Assembly (NCBI RefSeq): GCF_009765875.1
Contig: NZ_LMUP01000004.1
Span: forward strand, 1,093,080 to 1,157,079
DNA: 64,000 nucleotides
Reading direction: 5' to 3'
Source of the DNA: Pedobacter sp. L105
Lineage (GTDB): Bacteria > Bacteroidota > Bacteroidia > Sphingobacteriales > Sphingobacteriaceae
Part shown: positions 27,312-36,671 of the stretch, piece by piece
How the letters are laid out: each line of letters opens with the position of its first letter
Position numbering within the stretch: the first letter of the stretch is position 1
Position numbers and translations under genes: made by a program
Notes under the pieces: model-generated
The model's input: only the letters and a program-made list of their open reading frames with translations
Told to the model about the DNA's origin: nothing
Database searches by the model: none

Positions 27312-28280
27312 TTAAAGTTTGTTATTTATGTAATCGGAGATTACCGATTCATAATTTTCAAACTCACTGTTATGCGTATTTTTAAGCACATAAACAGCCT
27401 GATGTAACAGGTTTTTCTTCAACACATTGTATTCTGAAGAAATATCAGCGTCTACTAAAAAATCGGTCATATTGTTAAAAAAACCTGCCTCTCCTTCAGC
27501 ATATGATGTTTTTACATACATCCAGTTATATATAATAGTACGGTTATAAGTATCTACAGGTAAAGTTTCCAAAAACTCTTTAAAGAAAAATTCATCATAA
27601 AATCTATCATCATATATATTGCTTTCCATAGTTTTAGTATTCAGCATGGCCAGCTGAATGAATACAGCATCACATGTGCTCTCCATTAACTGACGGATTT
27701 TGACTATTTTTTTATGGTCCCAGTCTGCTACATACAGGCCTTCAGCAGATCCGGTAATTAAAAACCGGATGATATTCCGGATTAAATTGAACCCCTCCAT
27801 GTACCTCCCTGCAGAGATCAGTATCCTGGAAATATTTTGTAACTGCTCAATTCTTCTGAAGATTAAAACGTAGTATCCTTCTTTTTCAAGTTCTATACTC
27901 CTACTCAGTCCACCCACCAGTAAATGAATGGCCTTATCAAATTCATTTGTCTTGTAATAATAGTTGGCCCAGGCAGAGACCTTAAAAAGGTTGGTTAACC
28001 GAAGCGCCTCGCCATCCAATGTATCATCTAAATGATCTGCCAGACAAAGTGTATCCAGCGCTTCCTGAATATCATTCTTACGGCATTTTACCACCCCTCT
28101 AAAGTAAGCATCAGTTACTGCCGATATCCGGTTATTAACTTCAGCACCCAGGTTTTGAGTAGCAACCATATTCAAAAGGATGCTAAATGTTCCGCGCTGA
28201 GATTTAAGGAGCGCTGTATTCTCCGGAGTATTTCTTTCTACCTTTAATCTATCAATAAAGGTGATGACGTTGTTCTTCAT
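27312..28280 (-). CDS. Unknown helical protein of the lanthipeptide locus
   Basis: A 322-residue protein, not recognised. It is predicted mostly alpha-helical from its pattern, with paired-helix stretches (for example RLTNLFKVSAWANYYYKTNE followed by FDKAIHLLVGGL) that look TPR-like, and no signal peptide, transmembrane segment or catalytic motif. It begins 12 bp after the LanT gene stop and ends at the terminator shared with the converging DUF2723 gene, so it is the second and last gene of the lanT transcript. Position suggests a role in maturation, immunity or regulation of export. It could be an adaptor that recruits the precursor or a partner protein; this is only inference. Confidence 0.6.
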   Translation of the reverse strand: MKNNVITFIDRLKVERNTPENTALLKSQRGTFSILLNMVATQNLGAEVNNRISAVTDAYFRGVVKCRKNDIQEALDTLCLADHLDDTLDGEALRLTNLFKVSAWANYYYKTNEFDKAIHLLVGGLSRSIELEKEGYYVLIFRRIEQLQNISRILISAGRYMEGFNLIRNIIRFLITGSAEGLYVADWDHKKIVKIRQLMESTCDAVFIQLAMLNTKTMESNIYDDRFYDEFFFKEFLETLPVDTYNRTIIYNWMYVKTSYAEGEAGFFNNMTDFLVDADISSEYNVLKKNLLHQAVYVLKNTHNSEFENYESVISDYINNKL

Positions 28281-28292
28281 ATAGTTATTGAT

Positions 28293-30491
28293 TTAATTTC
28301 CCAATTCAAGCTGATTTTTTATGAGCTCGTAATAAAAGCCCCTTTTTTCTACCAGGGTGGTATGATTGCCTTGTTCAATGACATTGCCATTATCTAAGAC
28401 CAGGATATTGTCTGCATTTTTTACTGTACTCAACCGGTGGGCAACAATTAGCACCGTTTTTCCCTCAAAAAATGTGTATAATCTTTCCATAATTACCTTT
28501 TCATTTGAAGAGTCCAGCGAACTTGTTGCCTCATCTAAAAATATATACTCAGGATTTTTATATACCATCCGGGCAATTAAAACACGTTGACGCTGCCCTC
28601 CGCTTAATCCCTTTCCATCTTCGCCTATTTTTGTATAAAGCCCCAATGGCTGGCTTTTGATGTAATCGTCGATGTTGGCGATATGAATGGCCCGTTCCAT
28701 TGCTTTTGGATTGTTAAATTCCTCATTTAATGCAATGTTATTGGCTATCGTATCAGAGAAAACAAAACCTTCCTGCATCACAACACCACAGTGCTGACGC
28801 CAGAAGCGGGGACTGATCTGACTAAAAGACATATTATCCAAATAGATATCACCCGAAGTTGGGGTACTGATTTTTTGAAGGAGTTTGAGGATGGTTGTTT
28901 TACCGCTCCCGCTGCTGCCTACAATTGCTGTTGTTTTACCACCGGGTATGGTAAAATCAATATCTTTCAGAACTGGTTTATTTCCGGCTCCCGGATAAAC
29001 AAAACTCATGTTTTTTATATGAAGGCTTCTGCCCGGAGGAAGCTCATGCAGATAATCTTTATTAACTGACTCCTCATCTTCGAGATATTCAATTTGTGCC
29101 AGGCGATCCATACTGATTTGCGCATCCTGATAGGCTTGCAGAAATGTAGCCAGCTGAATAATGGGTGCATTCATCTGACCAATTATAAACTGGATGGCCA
29201 TCATATCACCCAGGGTAACCTGTTTATCAATAACCAAACGGGTAGCTAAAAAAAGTATAAATATATTTTTTGCCTGATTAATGAAGGTAGCGCCAACCTG
29301 CTGATATTGGTTAAGGGAAAGGGTACTTACATTTAAGCGGAATAGTTTAGCCTGAATACCCTCCCATTCCCATATTTTTTTTGTGCCGCAATCGTTAACT
29401 TTAATTTCGTGGATGCCATTAACCAGTTGTAAGGTCTTCGCCCTGTTCTGCGCCAGCAGTTCGAACCTTTTAAAATCCAGCTTTTTCCTCTTTTCAAGAA
29501 AAAGATAAATCCATCCAAAATAAATAAGACTTCCAACAATAAATATGATACATATAGCAGGACTGTAAATAAACAACACAATGCTGAATACGAAAAAAGC
29601 AATCATCATAAACAGGGTATTCAAAGTAGTTCCTGTTAGTAAATTCTCAATGCGGTTATGGTCTTCTATCCTTTGCAGAATGTCACTATTGAGTTTAGTA
29701 TCAAAAAATGACAGCGGCAAACGCAATAATTTACCGAGAAAGCCTGAAAGTATAGACAGGTTAACCCTGGAAGTAATGTGTAATAAAATCCAGCCCCGAA
29801 GTAATTCAACGGAGGTTTGTCCCAGGGTCATTAACAGCTGTCCAAACAAAATAATATAAATGAAATGGACGTCACTTCCTTTTACACCTACATCCACCAA
29901 AGATTTAGTTAAAAAAGGAAAGATCAGCTGGATGACCGCTCCTGCCAGCAAACCTGCACCTAATTGCTTCACGAGCTTCTTATAATGCCATATATGTTTG
30001 AGTAAGACCGTCATACTCTCTTTTTTTTCGATCTTATCGTCTTCAGTAAGATAAAAGTCGGGAGTTGGACTGAGTAAAAGCACAATACCTGCAGCCTTCT
30101 GGTTAATCTGGGTATATGCCCAGTTGCTTAGAAATTCTTCATGTGTATAAATATTAAGACCATTGGCCGGGTCGGAAATAAAAACCTTCTTTTTAGTAAT
30201 TTTATAGACTACCACAAAGTGGTTTTTCCTCCAGTGGACAATACAGGGCAGTTGTCCGCGTTTTTCCAGCTTTTCGAAGGTGATATTTCCTCCTACAGAC
30301 TGTATCCCGATTTTTTCGGCCGCCCTGCTGATACCCAATAAGGAAACACCCGTTTTTCCAATCTGGGACAGGGTTCTGATCTTATTAATTGAAAAGAATT
30401 TACCATAAAACTTTGTGATGATCTGTAGGCACGTAGGACCACAGTCCATTACATCATGTTGCTTATAATGCGGAAAATTAGCGAGTATCAT
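28293..30491 (-). CDS. Peptidase C39-containing ABC exporter (LanT-type)
   Basis: A 732-residue bacteriocin exporter. The N-terminal C39 peptidase (about 1-140) has the catalytic set: Gln11 and Cys17 in KQHDVMDCGPTCL, His in HWRKNHFVVVYK, and Asp in VFISDPANG, so it should cleave after Gly-Gly leaders. A six-span ABC membrane domain (about 165-445) follows, then the ATPase with Walker A VGSSGSGKTT, signature LSGGQRQR, Walker B YIFLDEATSSLD and the H-loop AHRLS. It would cleave and export the three double-glycine peptides encoded at 40399-41045. It starts 86 bp from a LytTR-type direct repeat (30574-30609), and is transcribed with the unknown gene 27312-28280. Confidence 0.93.
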   Translation of the reverse strand: MILANFPHYKQHDVMDCGPTCLQIITKFYGKFFSINKIRTLSQIGKTGVSLLGISRAAEKIGIQSVGGNITFEKLEKRGQLPCIVHWRKNHFVVVYKITKKKVFISDPANGLNIYTHEEFLSNWAYTQINQKAAGIVLLLSPTPDFYLTEDDKIEKKESMTVLLKHIWHYKKLVKQLGAGLLAGAVIQLIFPFLTKSLVDVGVKGSDVHFIYIILFGQLLMTLGQTSVELLRGWILLHITSRVNLSILSGFLGKLLRLPLSFFDTKLNSDILQRIEDHNRIENLLTGTTLNTLFMMIAFFVFSIVLFIYSPAICIIFIVGSLIYFGWIYLFLEKRKKLDFKRFELLAQNRAKTLQLVNGIHEIKVNDCGTKKIWEWEGIQAKLFRLNVSTLSLNQYQQVGATFINQAKNIFILFLATRLVIDKQVTLGDMMAIQFIIGQMNAPIIQLATFLQAYQDAQISMDRLAQIEYLEDEESVNKDYLHELPPGRSLHIKNMSFVYPGAGNKPVLKDIDFTIPGGKTTAIVGSSGSGKTTILKLLQKISTPTSGDIYLDNMSFSQISPRFWRQHCGVVMQEGFVFSDTIANNIALNEEFNNPKAMERAIHIANIDDYIKSQPLGLYTKIGEDGKGLSGGQRQRVLIARMVYKNPEYIFLDEATSSLDSSNEKVIMERLYTFFEGKTVLIVAHRLSTVKNADNILVLDNGNVIEQGNHTTLVEKRGFYYELIKNQLELGN

Positions 30492-30573
30492 CTTAGTTAA
30501 TTATAAAGGGTTATTCAGGAATCAAAACTTTCTTTATCAAAGGAAAAATTATATATTTATCTACCAGCCTTTT

Positions 30574-30609
30574 TTCGACCAAATCACAAAATACAATGAC
30601 CAAGTGAAG
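30574..30609. promoter_or_regulatory. 21-bp-period direct repeat, likely LytTR site (lanT/kinase)
   Basis: GACCAAAT (30577-30584) and GACCAAGT (30598-30605) are exactly 21 bp apart, within TTCGACCAAAT and ATGACCAAGTGAAG. The same block with the same spacing is found upstream of the precursor operon at 41111-41146. Both sites have the same orientation relative to their minus-strand genes. They lie 86 bp and 69 bp upstream of lanT and peptide 1. The site overlaps the start region of the kinase gene on the plus strand. Confidence 0.7.
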
Positions 30610-30612
30610 CAT

Positions 30613-31707
30613 ATGATTTCAACGCCGAGTCCGAACATCCTGCAGCAAATAAAATATACTTTGCCGGTGCGGATTTTACTACATCTTTCACTATGGGTTC
30701 TATTGGGCTGCATGTATTACCGGGGATACAGGAAGTTTGACGAAAATCTGGGCTGGTTCCTGGTATTTAAAGACCTGATAGCTGTAATGAGCATTTTTTA
30801 CGTTGGCTCTTATTTCGTTTTAGACCGCTATTTGTTTACGGGAAAGTTTTTCAGGAGTTTTTTATTTGTTGTATGCTGTTATATCTGGTGGGCCCTGCTT
30901 ACTTACCTAGTTTGCCTGTACCTAAAAGACATTGTTACATCTTCCTCAAAACTATATGCATATGTTCAATTTGTATATAAAAGCGGATTAAGCGGGGTTG
31001 TATCCTTCAAAATGCTTTCATTTAATTTTCTTGATTTTTTATATCTTATTTTCCCGCCTTTAAGTATTAAGCTGATCAAATCAATTATTGCACAAAGTAA
31101 TATGAGGATCATGCTGGAGAGGGACAACCTGAATTTAGAAATCAATTTTTTGAAGGCCCAGATCAATCCCCATTTCCTGTTTAATACCTTAAACAATATA
31201 TACCGGATGATCAATAAACAAGATCCTCAAACCGGCCCCATGGTTTTGCATTTAGCCGGGTTGATGCGTTACACACTCTATGAATCTAATGATCAGGAAG
31301 TTTTACTTTCCAGGGAAATTGAATTTATAAGGGACTATCTGGAGCTGGAAAGTATTCGTTATGGCGATGAAGTAAATATTGATATCCAGATTGAAAAACC
31401 TTTAGAAAAACAGCTTATTGTCCCCCTGATTATTTTCCCGTTTATAGAGAATGCCTTTAAACATGGACCTGATGCAAGTATAGAGTCGGCCTGGATAAAA
31501 ATACATTTGAAAACAGTGCAAAACCAGCTTCAATTTGAGGTTTCAAATAGTAAGTCGGGCAACTTAATAAAAGGGAAATTTGGAGGTCTTGGAATTGCCA
31601 ACATAAAAAAACGACTGTTAATACATTATCCGGATAGACATAAACTTACTATCCATGACGAAACAGATCAGTACTTAGTAAAACTTACAATCGACTTAAA
31701 TAAATAA
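30613..31707 (+). CDS. LytS-type histidine kinase of the lanthipeptide locus
   Basis: A membrane kinase of about 364 residues. Four hydrophobic segments occupy residues 20-150, then a short coiled coil leads to the His_kinase domain with LKAQINPHFLFNTLNNIYR (phosphoacceptor His) and the ATPase motifs IIFPFIENAFKHGPDA and GGLGIANIKKRL. It has no extracellular domain, so it probably senses through membrane loops; a processed peptide from the neighbouring locus is a candidate signal. The start is uncertain: GTG 30604 lies inside the direct repeat, so ATG 30613 is preferred. It is followed 2 bp later by its LytTR regulator and is divergent from lanT. Confidence 0.88.
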   Translation: MISTPSPNILQQIKYTLPVRILLHLSLWVLLGCMYYRGYRKFDENLGWFLVFKDLIAVMSIFYVGSYFVLDRYLFTGKFFRSFLFVVCCYIWWALLTYLVCLYLKDIVTSSSKLYAYVQFVYKSGLSGVVSFKMLSFNFLDFLYLIFPPLSIKLIKSIIAQSNMRIMLERDNLNLEINFLKAQINPHFLFNTLNNIYRMINKQDPQTGPMVLHLAGLMRYTLYESNDQEVLLSREIEFIRDYLELESIRYGDEVNIDIQIEKPLEKQLIVPLIIFPFIENAFKHGPDASIESAWIKIHLKTVQNQLQFEVSNSKSGNLIKGKFGGLGIANIKKRLLIHYPDRHKLTIHDETDQYLVKLTIDLNK

Positions 31708-31709
31708 CT

Positions 31710-32420
31710 ATGGCTCTCAAATGTCTTATACTGGATGATGAACCTCTCGCGCGGGAAACGCTTGAAGAATATATCTCAAAAATACCTTATCTCGAACTGG
31801 TAAAAAGTTGTAAACATGTATTCGAAGCCATAGAAATTCTGCAGCATGAAAAAATAGATGTCTTGTTTTCTGATATCCACATGCCCGAAGTAAATGGCAT
31901 TGAGTTAATCAGGATGTTACAATATCGCCCTTATGTGGTTTTTATCACTGCCTACCCTAATTATGCAGTAGAAGGTTTTGACCTGGATATTGTAGACTAT
32001 ATTGTTAAGCCCTTCTCTTTTGAGCGTTTTATGAAGGCTGTAAATAAATGTTTAAACCAGAGCCAGAAAAAAACCAATAAATTGGGTAATGAGCAATCCG
32101 AATATTTATTTTTAAAGGATGGCGCTAAATTACACAGGGTACTATTTGATGAAATATGTTATATAGAAGGCATGAAAGACTACATTAAAGTAGTGCTTAA
32201 AGACCGTGTCATTATTACCCACCTCACGATGAAAAGAGTGGAAGACCAATTGCCTGAAGATCGCTTTTTCCGTATTCAAAAGTCTTACATAATTAATATT
32301 AACCGCCTGAAGTTTATCAGCGGGAATATGGCTGAGCTTCACGACATCAGTGAAAAACTTCCTATTGGAAAACAATACAAAGACCTGATTTTTGAAAAAT
32401 TCGGTTTAAATAATGATTAG
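31710..32420 (+). CDS. LytTR response regulator of the lanthipeptide locus
   Basis: A 236-residue regulator: receiver domain (about 1-120; LILDDEPLARETLEEYISKI, phosphoacceptor in VLFSDIHMPEVNG, FITAYPNYAVEGFDLDIVDY switch region) and a LytTR domain (about 135-236; FLKDGAKLHRVLFDEICYIE, RFFRIQKSYIININRLKFI). It pairs with the kinase directly upstream. The two 21-bp-period repeats at 30574-30609 and 41111-41146 are its likely targets, which would let it control lanT and the precursor operon together. Its stop overlaps the tail of the converging HlyD-like gene by 4 bp. Confidence 0.9.
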   Translation: MALKCLILDDEPLARETLEEYISKIPYLELVKSCKHVFEAIEILQHEKIDVLFSDIHMPEVNGIELIRMLQYRPYVVFITAYPNYAVEGFDLDIVDYIVKPFSFERFMKAVNKCLNQSQKKTNKLGNEQSEYLFLKDGAKLHRVLFDEICYIEGMKDYIKVVLKDRVIITHLTMKRVEDQLPEDRFFRIQKSYIININRLKFISGNMAELHDISEKLPIGKQYKDLIFEKFGLNND

Positions 32421-33109
32421 TTGAAAATATGCCTTAAAATGGTTTTATCGTCCAGGTTTAAGACCAGTTTTCCCTTGATTGTTAAGATTGACAAATATGT
32501 TTCTTCAAGTGATTTACCTGATTGGGGTTCTATGATACCTGAAAAGCCAAGGATATTGTTGGCCTTTGGCAGACCAAATGAAGTGATTTTGCCAATAATA
32601 TTCCTATTGTTTTCTATTTGATCATCGGGAATTATGGTAAAGACAGTTCCTTTATGAATAGACAGAAACCTGGCATAATCTAAACCTACATCCCCTTTAA
32701 ATCCAAAAACACCATTTGACGGAACCAGCATTGCAAGAGTGTCTGCAGGATGGCGGTTTTTAAGTGCGTCGCGGTCATAGAATATTTTGCCCGTGAATGG
32801 GGCATTAATCATCTGACTATTGTTATTCTGTTTTGTTAAAGCGATAGGATCACCTTTTTTCACCTGCTCACCTGATGCTTTTAAAAAGCGTATCACACTC
32901 ATATTTCCGGTAATAGGAAAGATGGTTTTTTCCCGAAATATTATTACCGGGATCACATGTTTATCAGAATAGCTGGTGAAGGCCGATAAAGCAAGGAGAA
33001 TCAACAGGAGCAATAACAAGCTGCTTCCGCCCGACTTTAACAACCATTTTGGTGGTTGTCCCACAATTTCATTGATTTCGGCACTGTATTGATGTTCCTG
33101 ATTTTCCAT
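32417..33109 (-). CDS. Short HlyD-like membrane fusion protein
   Basis: A 230-residue protein with a single membrane anchor (about residues 28-48, LLLLLLILLALSAF) and a biotinyl-lipoyl-like hybrid motif split as PITGNMSVIRFLKASGEQVKKGDPIALTK and INAPFTGKIFYDRDAL. It lacks the long coiled-coil hairpin that full HlyD adaptors use to reach TolC, so at about half the usual length it is a reduced adaptor. It is the last gene of the precursor operon, 11 bp after lanB, and would work with the LanT exporter to span the periplasm. How it connects with the outer membrane is unclear. Confidence 0.75.
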   Translation of the reverse strand: MENQEHQYSAEINEIVGQPPKWLLKSGGSSLLLLLLILLALSAFTSYSDKHVIPVIIFREKTIFPITGNMSVIRFLKASGEQVKKGDPIALTKQNNNSQMINAPFTGKIFYDRDALKNRHPADTLAMLVPSNGVFGFKGDVGLDYARFLSIHKGTVFTIIPDDQIENNRNIIGKITSFGLPKANNILGFSGIIEPQSGKSLEETYLSILTIKGKLVLNLDDKTILRHIFN

Positions 33110-33120
33110 TGTCGGTAGAT

Positions 33121-36100
33121 TTAAACTTTTATTAATTGTACTTGTTTACCCCTGGCGATACAGCCCTGATAATACTTAGTTAAATAATGATAAACAACCA
33201 GTTCGTGCATACGCTGCTTAGTCACAAAAATCCGATTGAGAGACATGTGCAGAAAACTTGGAAGGAGTTCGGATAAAACTGCATCTAAATCTTCATCTGG
33301 ATATTCCTGCTCATATTGTGTTTTTAAATGATGGTAGGCGGAAGTGTTTTCCACAGACCTGACTTTAAAGAAACTGATTGCTTCCGAAAGCTCTTCGTTT
33401 TCCTCCGTAAAAAAGGTATTCAGTTCCTTACTGATTAGCCTGTATTTATTATTTAATTGCTGGTTTAATGCCGTATTGCCATTAAATTCAGCAAAAAAAG
33501 CTTTTTGCATTTTATTGACCACATCATGTTTCTGATCAAGGTTCAGATTAAAGTCGCCCAACATACGGTCTATACTTGTCATGGCAAACAGCCAGCGATA
33601 ATACTCCCCTTCTTCTCCCTCAATAAGATCTAAGAAGTTGATGATTGCTTTGCTATCATGATAAAAAACAGATTCACTAAAGGTTATAGTTTTTGTTCCA
33701 TATCGTTCCAGCTCCTGATTATAGGTGTCATATTGAATCTTTTGAATAATTCTTTCCCCAATTAAACCTTTAAGGCCGGTATTTAGTGACTGGATAATCT
33801 GAGCCATCGTATCCGGATGATCCGGATGGAGAAAACGTATTCTTAAGTGACTTTCGGGATCGTGATAGCGTATAAAAAACCATTTCTGGATCAAATTCTT
33901 TTCACTCAGCTCAGTTACCAGCGGAAGAATATACGCTGTTAAAATCTTCTCTGACCACCTTGCTCCACAATATATTTTCACATAAGTCCATTCCGAGCCC
34001 AGGTTAAATTTACGCCTTAAAAGAGGCGTATTAACCGTTGGGTTTTTACTCTTCTCTTTTGAAACTTCTACCGCATAAAAGGGTATGACAACCTCATTTA
34101 CAAATTTATCCTCTTGCGGCCCCTTAACTATTAGTGAATGCTCCTCATGCATAAATTCATACAGGATAAGCGTATTCTTCTTTACCATTTGCGCCAGCAA
34201 TCTTAATCCAAAGGGGTTGGAAAAATCTAAGAGTAATTCTTTATCGCCTTCTATACTGACCACCCGTTTTGGCAGCCTGTATTTAGCAAGAAAAACTTCA
34301 AGCTCATTTTCCGACTTAATATTGTTCACTTCAGTATAAATATCAGGTGTCAATTTCCATCTGGCCCTGGTTAAAATAATATGCTTATATTCAACACGGG
34401 GTAAATAAGGCTGATCATTTAACACTCCCCAATCCCAGTTGATCACAAAATTTCCCTGCTGATGCTGTAAATCACATAAAAACTTATACACCGCTATCCC
34501 TCCATTATAATTATGGGCAGAAGAAAGCCGTGGAACAACTATCTTATTCAATCGTTTTGAACGTAAGATAACCCGGTTATTCTTTACAGAAATCATTAAA
34601 TCTGTTACAGGAATCTGCCGTTCAGATGGCAGGGACGAGTTTCCCAAAAAAGGTATTTCATAATCTCTAAGCTGAGGACGCTGCAGAATATTACCAACTC
34701 TGGAATCGGGCAAATGAACAATTTCTGCAATGAGGGTATCAGCGGATAGATCCTGCTCATAACCTGCGCAATCCTTTAGCTTTTTAGCTAAGAGGGGATC
34801 GTTTTGTGCAAAACGACCTAATAAAGGCAAAGCGGAAGGTCCACAACAAGCAGAGAGGTCGAACTTAAAATCTCCATGATCGAGATCATTGGTATTCTGC
34901 GCAATAAAACTGCCTATCAAATAAAAAGTTGAAGGAATTTTATTCGTCCTTCTTGTATCAAGAGGTAGCAGATCTGCATCCGTTAAATCAATATGAGCCC
35001 CCCGGTTTTTGGAGCTTTCGAGAAATTTATTAAAGATTAACTGCCTGTATTTTGTCCAGTTGATTGTTTTGGCTTCATCCGTGTGATTGAAGACCAAATC
35101 GCTGATTAATGGTGCATGGTTATTAGCGCCTGCGCCTACCCTGTCATAACCAATACCTGCTTCATTATCCAGTGCTTCTAATAAATCGATTTCCTGATCT
35201 TCATAACGTTCAGTAAATTTTTTAATAAAATTCTGAACCCTTACAGGTGTTTTATTCTCACTAAGTACAGCAAGCTGTGTGATATCCTGTGCCAGAATAT
35301 CCACCGCATTACTATTCAGATTATTTTTTTCCATACCGATATGGAGATCAGTCTGAACCAAATCTTTCATCTGGGATAATGGAAAGTTGGCTTTGATGAT
35401 ATGATGAATGTTAGTGCATGTTTTTACAAAATCTGCCGGGTTAAGCAATTGGGCTTCAATAGCCAAAAGCCATTGTATATAAGGATGTTCCGGATTGTGA
35501 CGCTGAAGTATAGTGATCAATTTTTTATAAAACTCCTCGCCTGTAACAGTGGGCTCTAATTCTGAAACCAATATTTGGGCATTGATCACCTGATCAAGAT
35601 AATTTTTAGCATCCAGAACACTCAATCCCATGTTGAGTAATTCATCAATTAAGGATTGATAGCTTGTACCATTTTTAGCTTTTTCCAGAATACAAAGTAT
35701 ATATTTTGATTTTTTAATCGCAACAATATAATAATGTCTCTTTTTATTGACCAGCTTGTATTCGTAGTATCTGTAAGTATTCCCCGTTCTGTACAGGCTA
35801 TTATTTACATTAAAAATGAGGTTAACTTTTATTTCTTCATTTTCAGAGAAGTAACGGACAAGCTCAGCAACATAATTCATATCCAAACGCGTATACCGGG
35901 TATCTCTTAAAGTCTTCTCCCTAAGCGTTAATTCGGATACTGCATTGCTGATATTTCCAGTATTATATCCAGAGAATAATCCATATGGGGTAGCCCGGCT
36001 ACTCATTCTGATCAGATATTTATATAGTGTCAGTAAGAGTTTATCTTCAATATCTTCAGCCGGTCCTGCAAGCCATTTTAATAATTCCTGATGCAGTTCG

Positions 36101-36270
36101 GGACTCGCCAGATAAATTGCTTCCTGCAATTCTACAGACTGGTACCTTTTATTGATCTCCTGCACAAAAATATCATGATCCTTTATCTGGTTCAGTTCAG
36201 CAAGAGATCCCATACTTCTGGCAGGAAGACGCAGCAGGTAAAAATCAAAAGGTTTTATTGTGTTTCCCAT
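33121..36270 (-). CDS. lanB: Class I lantibiotic dehydratase LanB, full length
   Basis: A 1049-residue dehydratase in one chain. The N-terminal glutamylation domain has the signature RMSSRATPYGLFSGYN at residues 88-103, whose two Arg match the conserved tRNA-Glu/glutamate-handling pair of NisB. The C-terminal SpaB_C/elimination domain starts near WTYVKIYCGARWSEKI, followed by WFFIRYHDPESHLRIRF, a strong family motif. LanB uses glutamyl-tRNA to activate Ser/Thr of the precursor core, then eliminates glutamate to give dehydro residues. It follows the receiver gene in the operon (20-bp gap) and precedes the HlyD-like gene. I saw no missing catalytic residue, though full alignment was not possible. 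Confidence 0.93.
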   Translation of the reverse strand: MGNTIKPFDFYLLRLPARSMGSLAELNQIKDHDIFVQEINKRYQSVELQEAIYLASPELHQELLKWLAGPAEDIEDKLLLTLYKYLIRMSSRATPYGLFSGYNTGNISNAVSELTLREKTLRDTRYTRLDMNYVAELVRYFSENEEIKVNLIFNVNNSLYRTGNTYRYYEYKLVNKKRHYYIVAIKKSKYILCILEKAKNGTSYQSLIDELLNMGLSVLDAKNYLDQVINAQILVSELEPTVTGEEFYKKLITILQRHNPEHPYIQWLLAIEAQLLNPADFVKTCTNIHHIIKANFPLSQMKDLVQTDLHIGMEKNNLNSNAVDILAQDITQLAVLSENKTPVRVQNFIKKFTERYEDQEIDLLEALDNEAGIGYDRVGAGANNHAPLISDLVFNHTDEAKTINWTKYRQLIFNKFLESSKNRGAHIDLTDADLLPLDTRRTNKIPSTFYLIGSFIAQNTNDLDHGDFKFDLSACCGPSALPLLGRFAQNDPLLAKKLKDCAGYEQDLSADTLIAEIVHLPDSRVGNILQRPQLRDYEIPFLGNSSLPSERQIPVTDLMISVKNNRVILRSKRLNKIVVPRLSSAHNYNGGIAVYKFLCDLQHQQGNFVINWDWGVLNDQPYLPRVEYKHIILTRARWKLTPDIYTEVNNIKSENELEVFLAKYRLPKRVVSIEGDKELLLDFSNPFGLRLLAQMVKKNTLILYEFMHEEHSLIVKGPQEDKFVNEVVIPFYAVEVSKEKSKNPTVNTPLLRRKFNLGSEWTYVKIYCGARWSEKILTAYILPLVTELSEKNLIQKWFFIRYHDPESHLRIRFLHPDHPDTMAQIIQSLNTGLKGLIGERIIQKIQYDTYNQELERYGTKTITFSESVFYHDSKAIINFLDLIEGEEGEYYRWLFAMTSIDRMLGDFNLNLDQKHDVVNKMQKAFFAEFNGNTALNQQLNNKYRLISKELNTFFTEENEELSEAISFFKVRSVENTSAYHHLKTQYEQEYPDEDLDAVLSELLPSFLHMSLNRIFVTKQRMHELVVYHYLTKYYQGCIARGKQVQLIKV

Positions 36271-36290
36271 TGGTTAAACCATTAAATATT

Positions 36291-36671
36291 TTATTTGGCC
36301 ATATCAAGAATCACTTTATCAAGACTCTCCCTAAAACTTTCGAAAGAGAAGGGTTTGAACAGTATATCCCTGGCATAATCTAAATTGTAATCCTTTAAAT
36401 ACTTGTGAGAAAATGCAGTGAAAACAATGATAACATATTCATCCAGATCTAATCTTCCAATTTCATTGATATCACCACCTTTAAACTTTACATCTAAAAA
36501 AAGTAAATTAACTTTGTTATTTGCCAGCAATTCCTCCAGCGCAGGTAAGCTCTTTACTTTACCTACTAAAACCAGCTCTTCGCATTTTGAAATATACGCT
36601 TCCAACTGCTCTTGTGCAAGAGGTTCATCATCTAAAATGATGCATTTTAGTGTTTTATCTAATGAAGCCAT
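36291..36671 (-). CDS. Stand-alone receiver domain protein
   Basis: A 126-residue protein that is only a receiver domain: LKCIILDDEPLAQEQLEAYI (acidic pocket), the phosphoacceptor Asp in LLFLDVKFKGG, the Thr in VFTAFSHKYLK and the Lys in LFKPFSF. Its sequence is close to the receiver half of the LytTR regulator at 31710-32420 (LDDEPLA..TLEEYI), suggesting it arose by duplication and loss of the LytTR domain. It overlaps the LanC-like gene end by 13 bp, so translation is probably coupled. With no output domain it could be a phosphate sink or a competitor for the neighbouring kinase, or act through protein contacts. No motif indicates a further partner. Confidence 0.85.
   Translation of the reverse strand: MASLDKTLKCIILDDEPLAQEQLEAYISKCEELVLVGKVKSLPALEELLANNKVNLLFLDVKFKGGDINEIGRLDLDEYVIIVFTAFSHKYLKDYNLDYARDILFKPFSFESFRESLDKVILDMAK

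Noticed and set aside
30604..30612. GTG start for the lantipeptide kinase
   Set aside because: It lies inside the direct-repeat block; ATG 30613 is a better start, though not proven.
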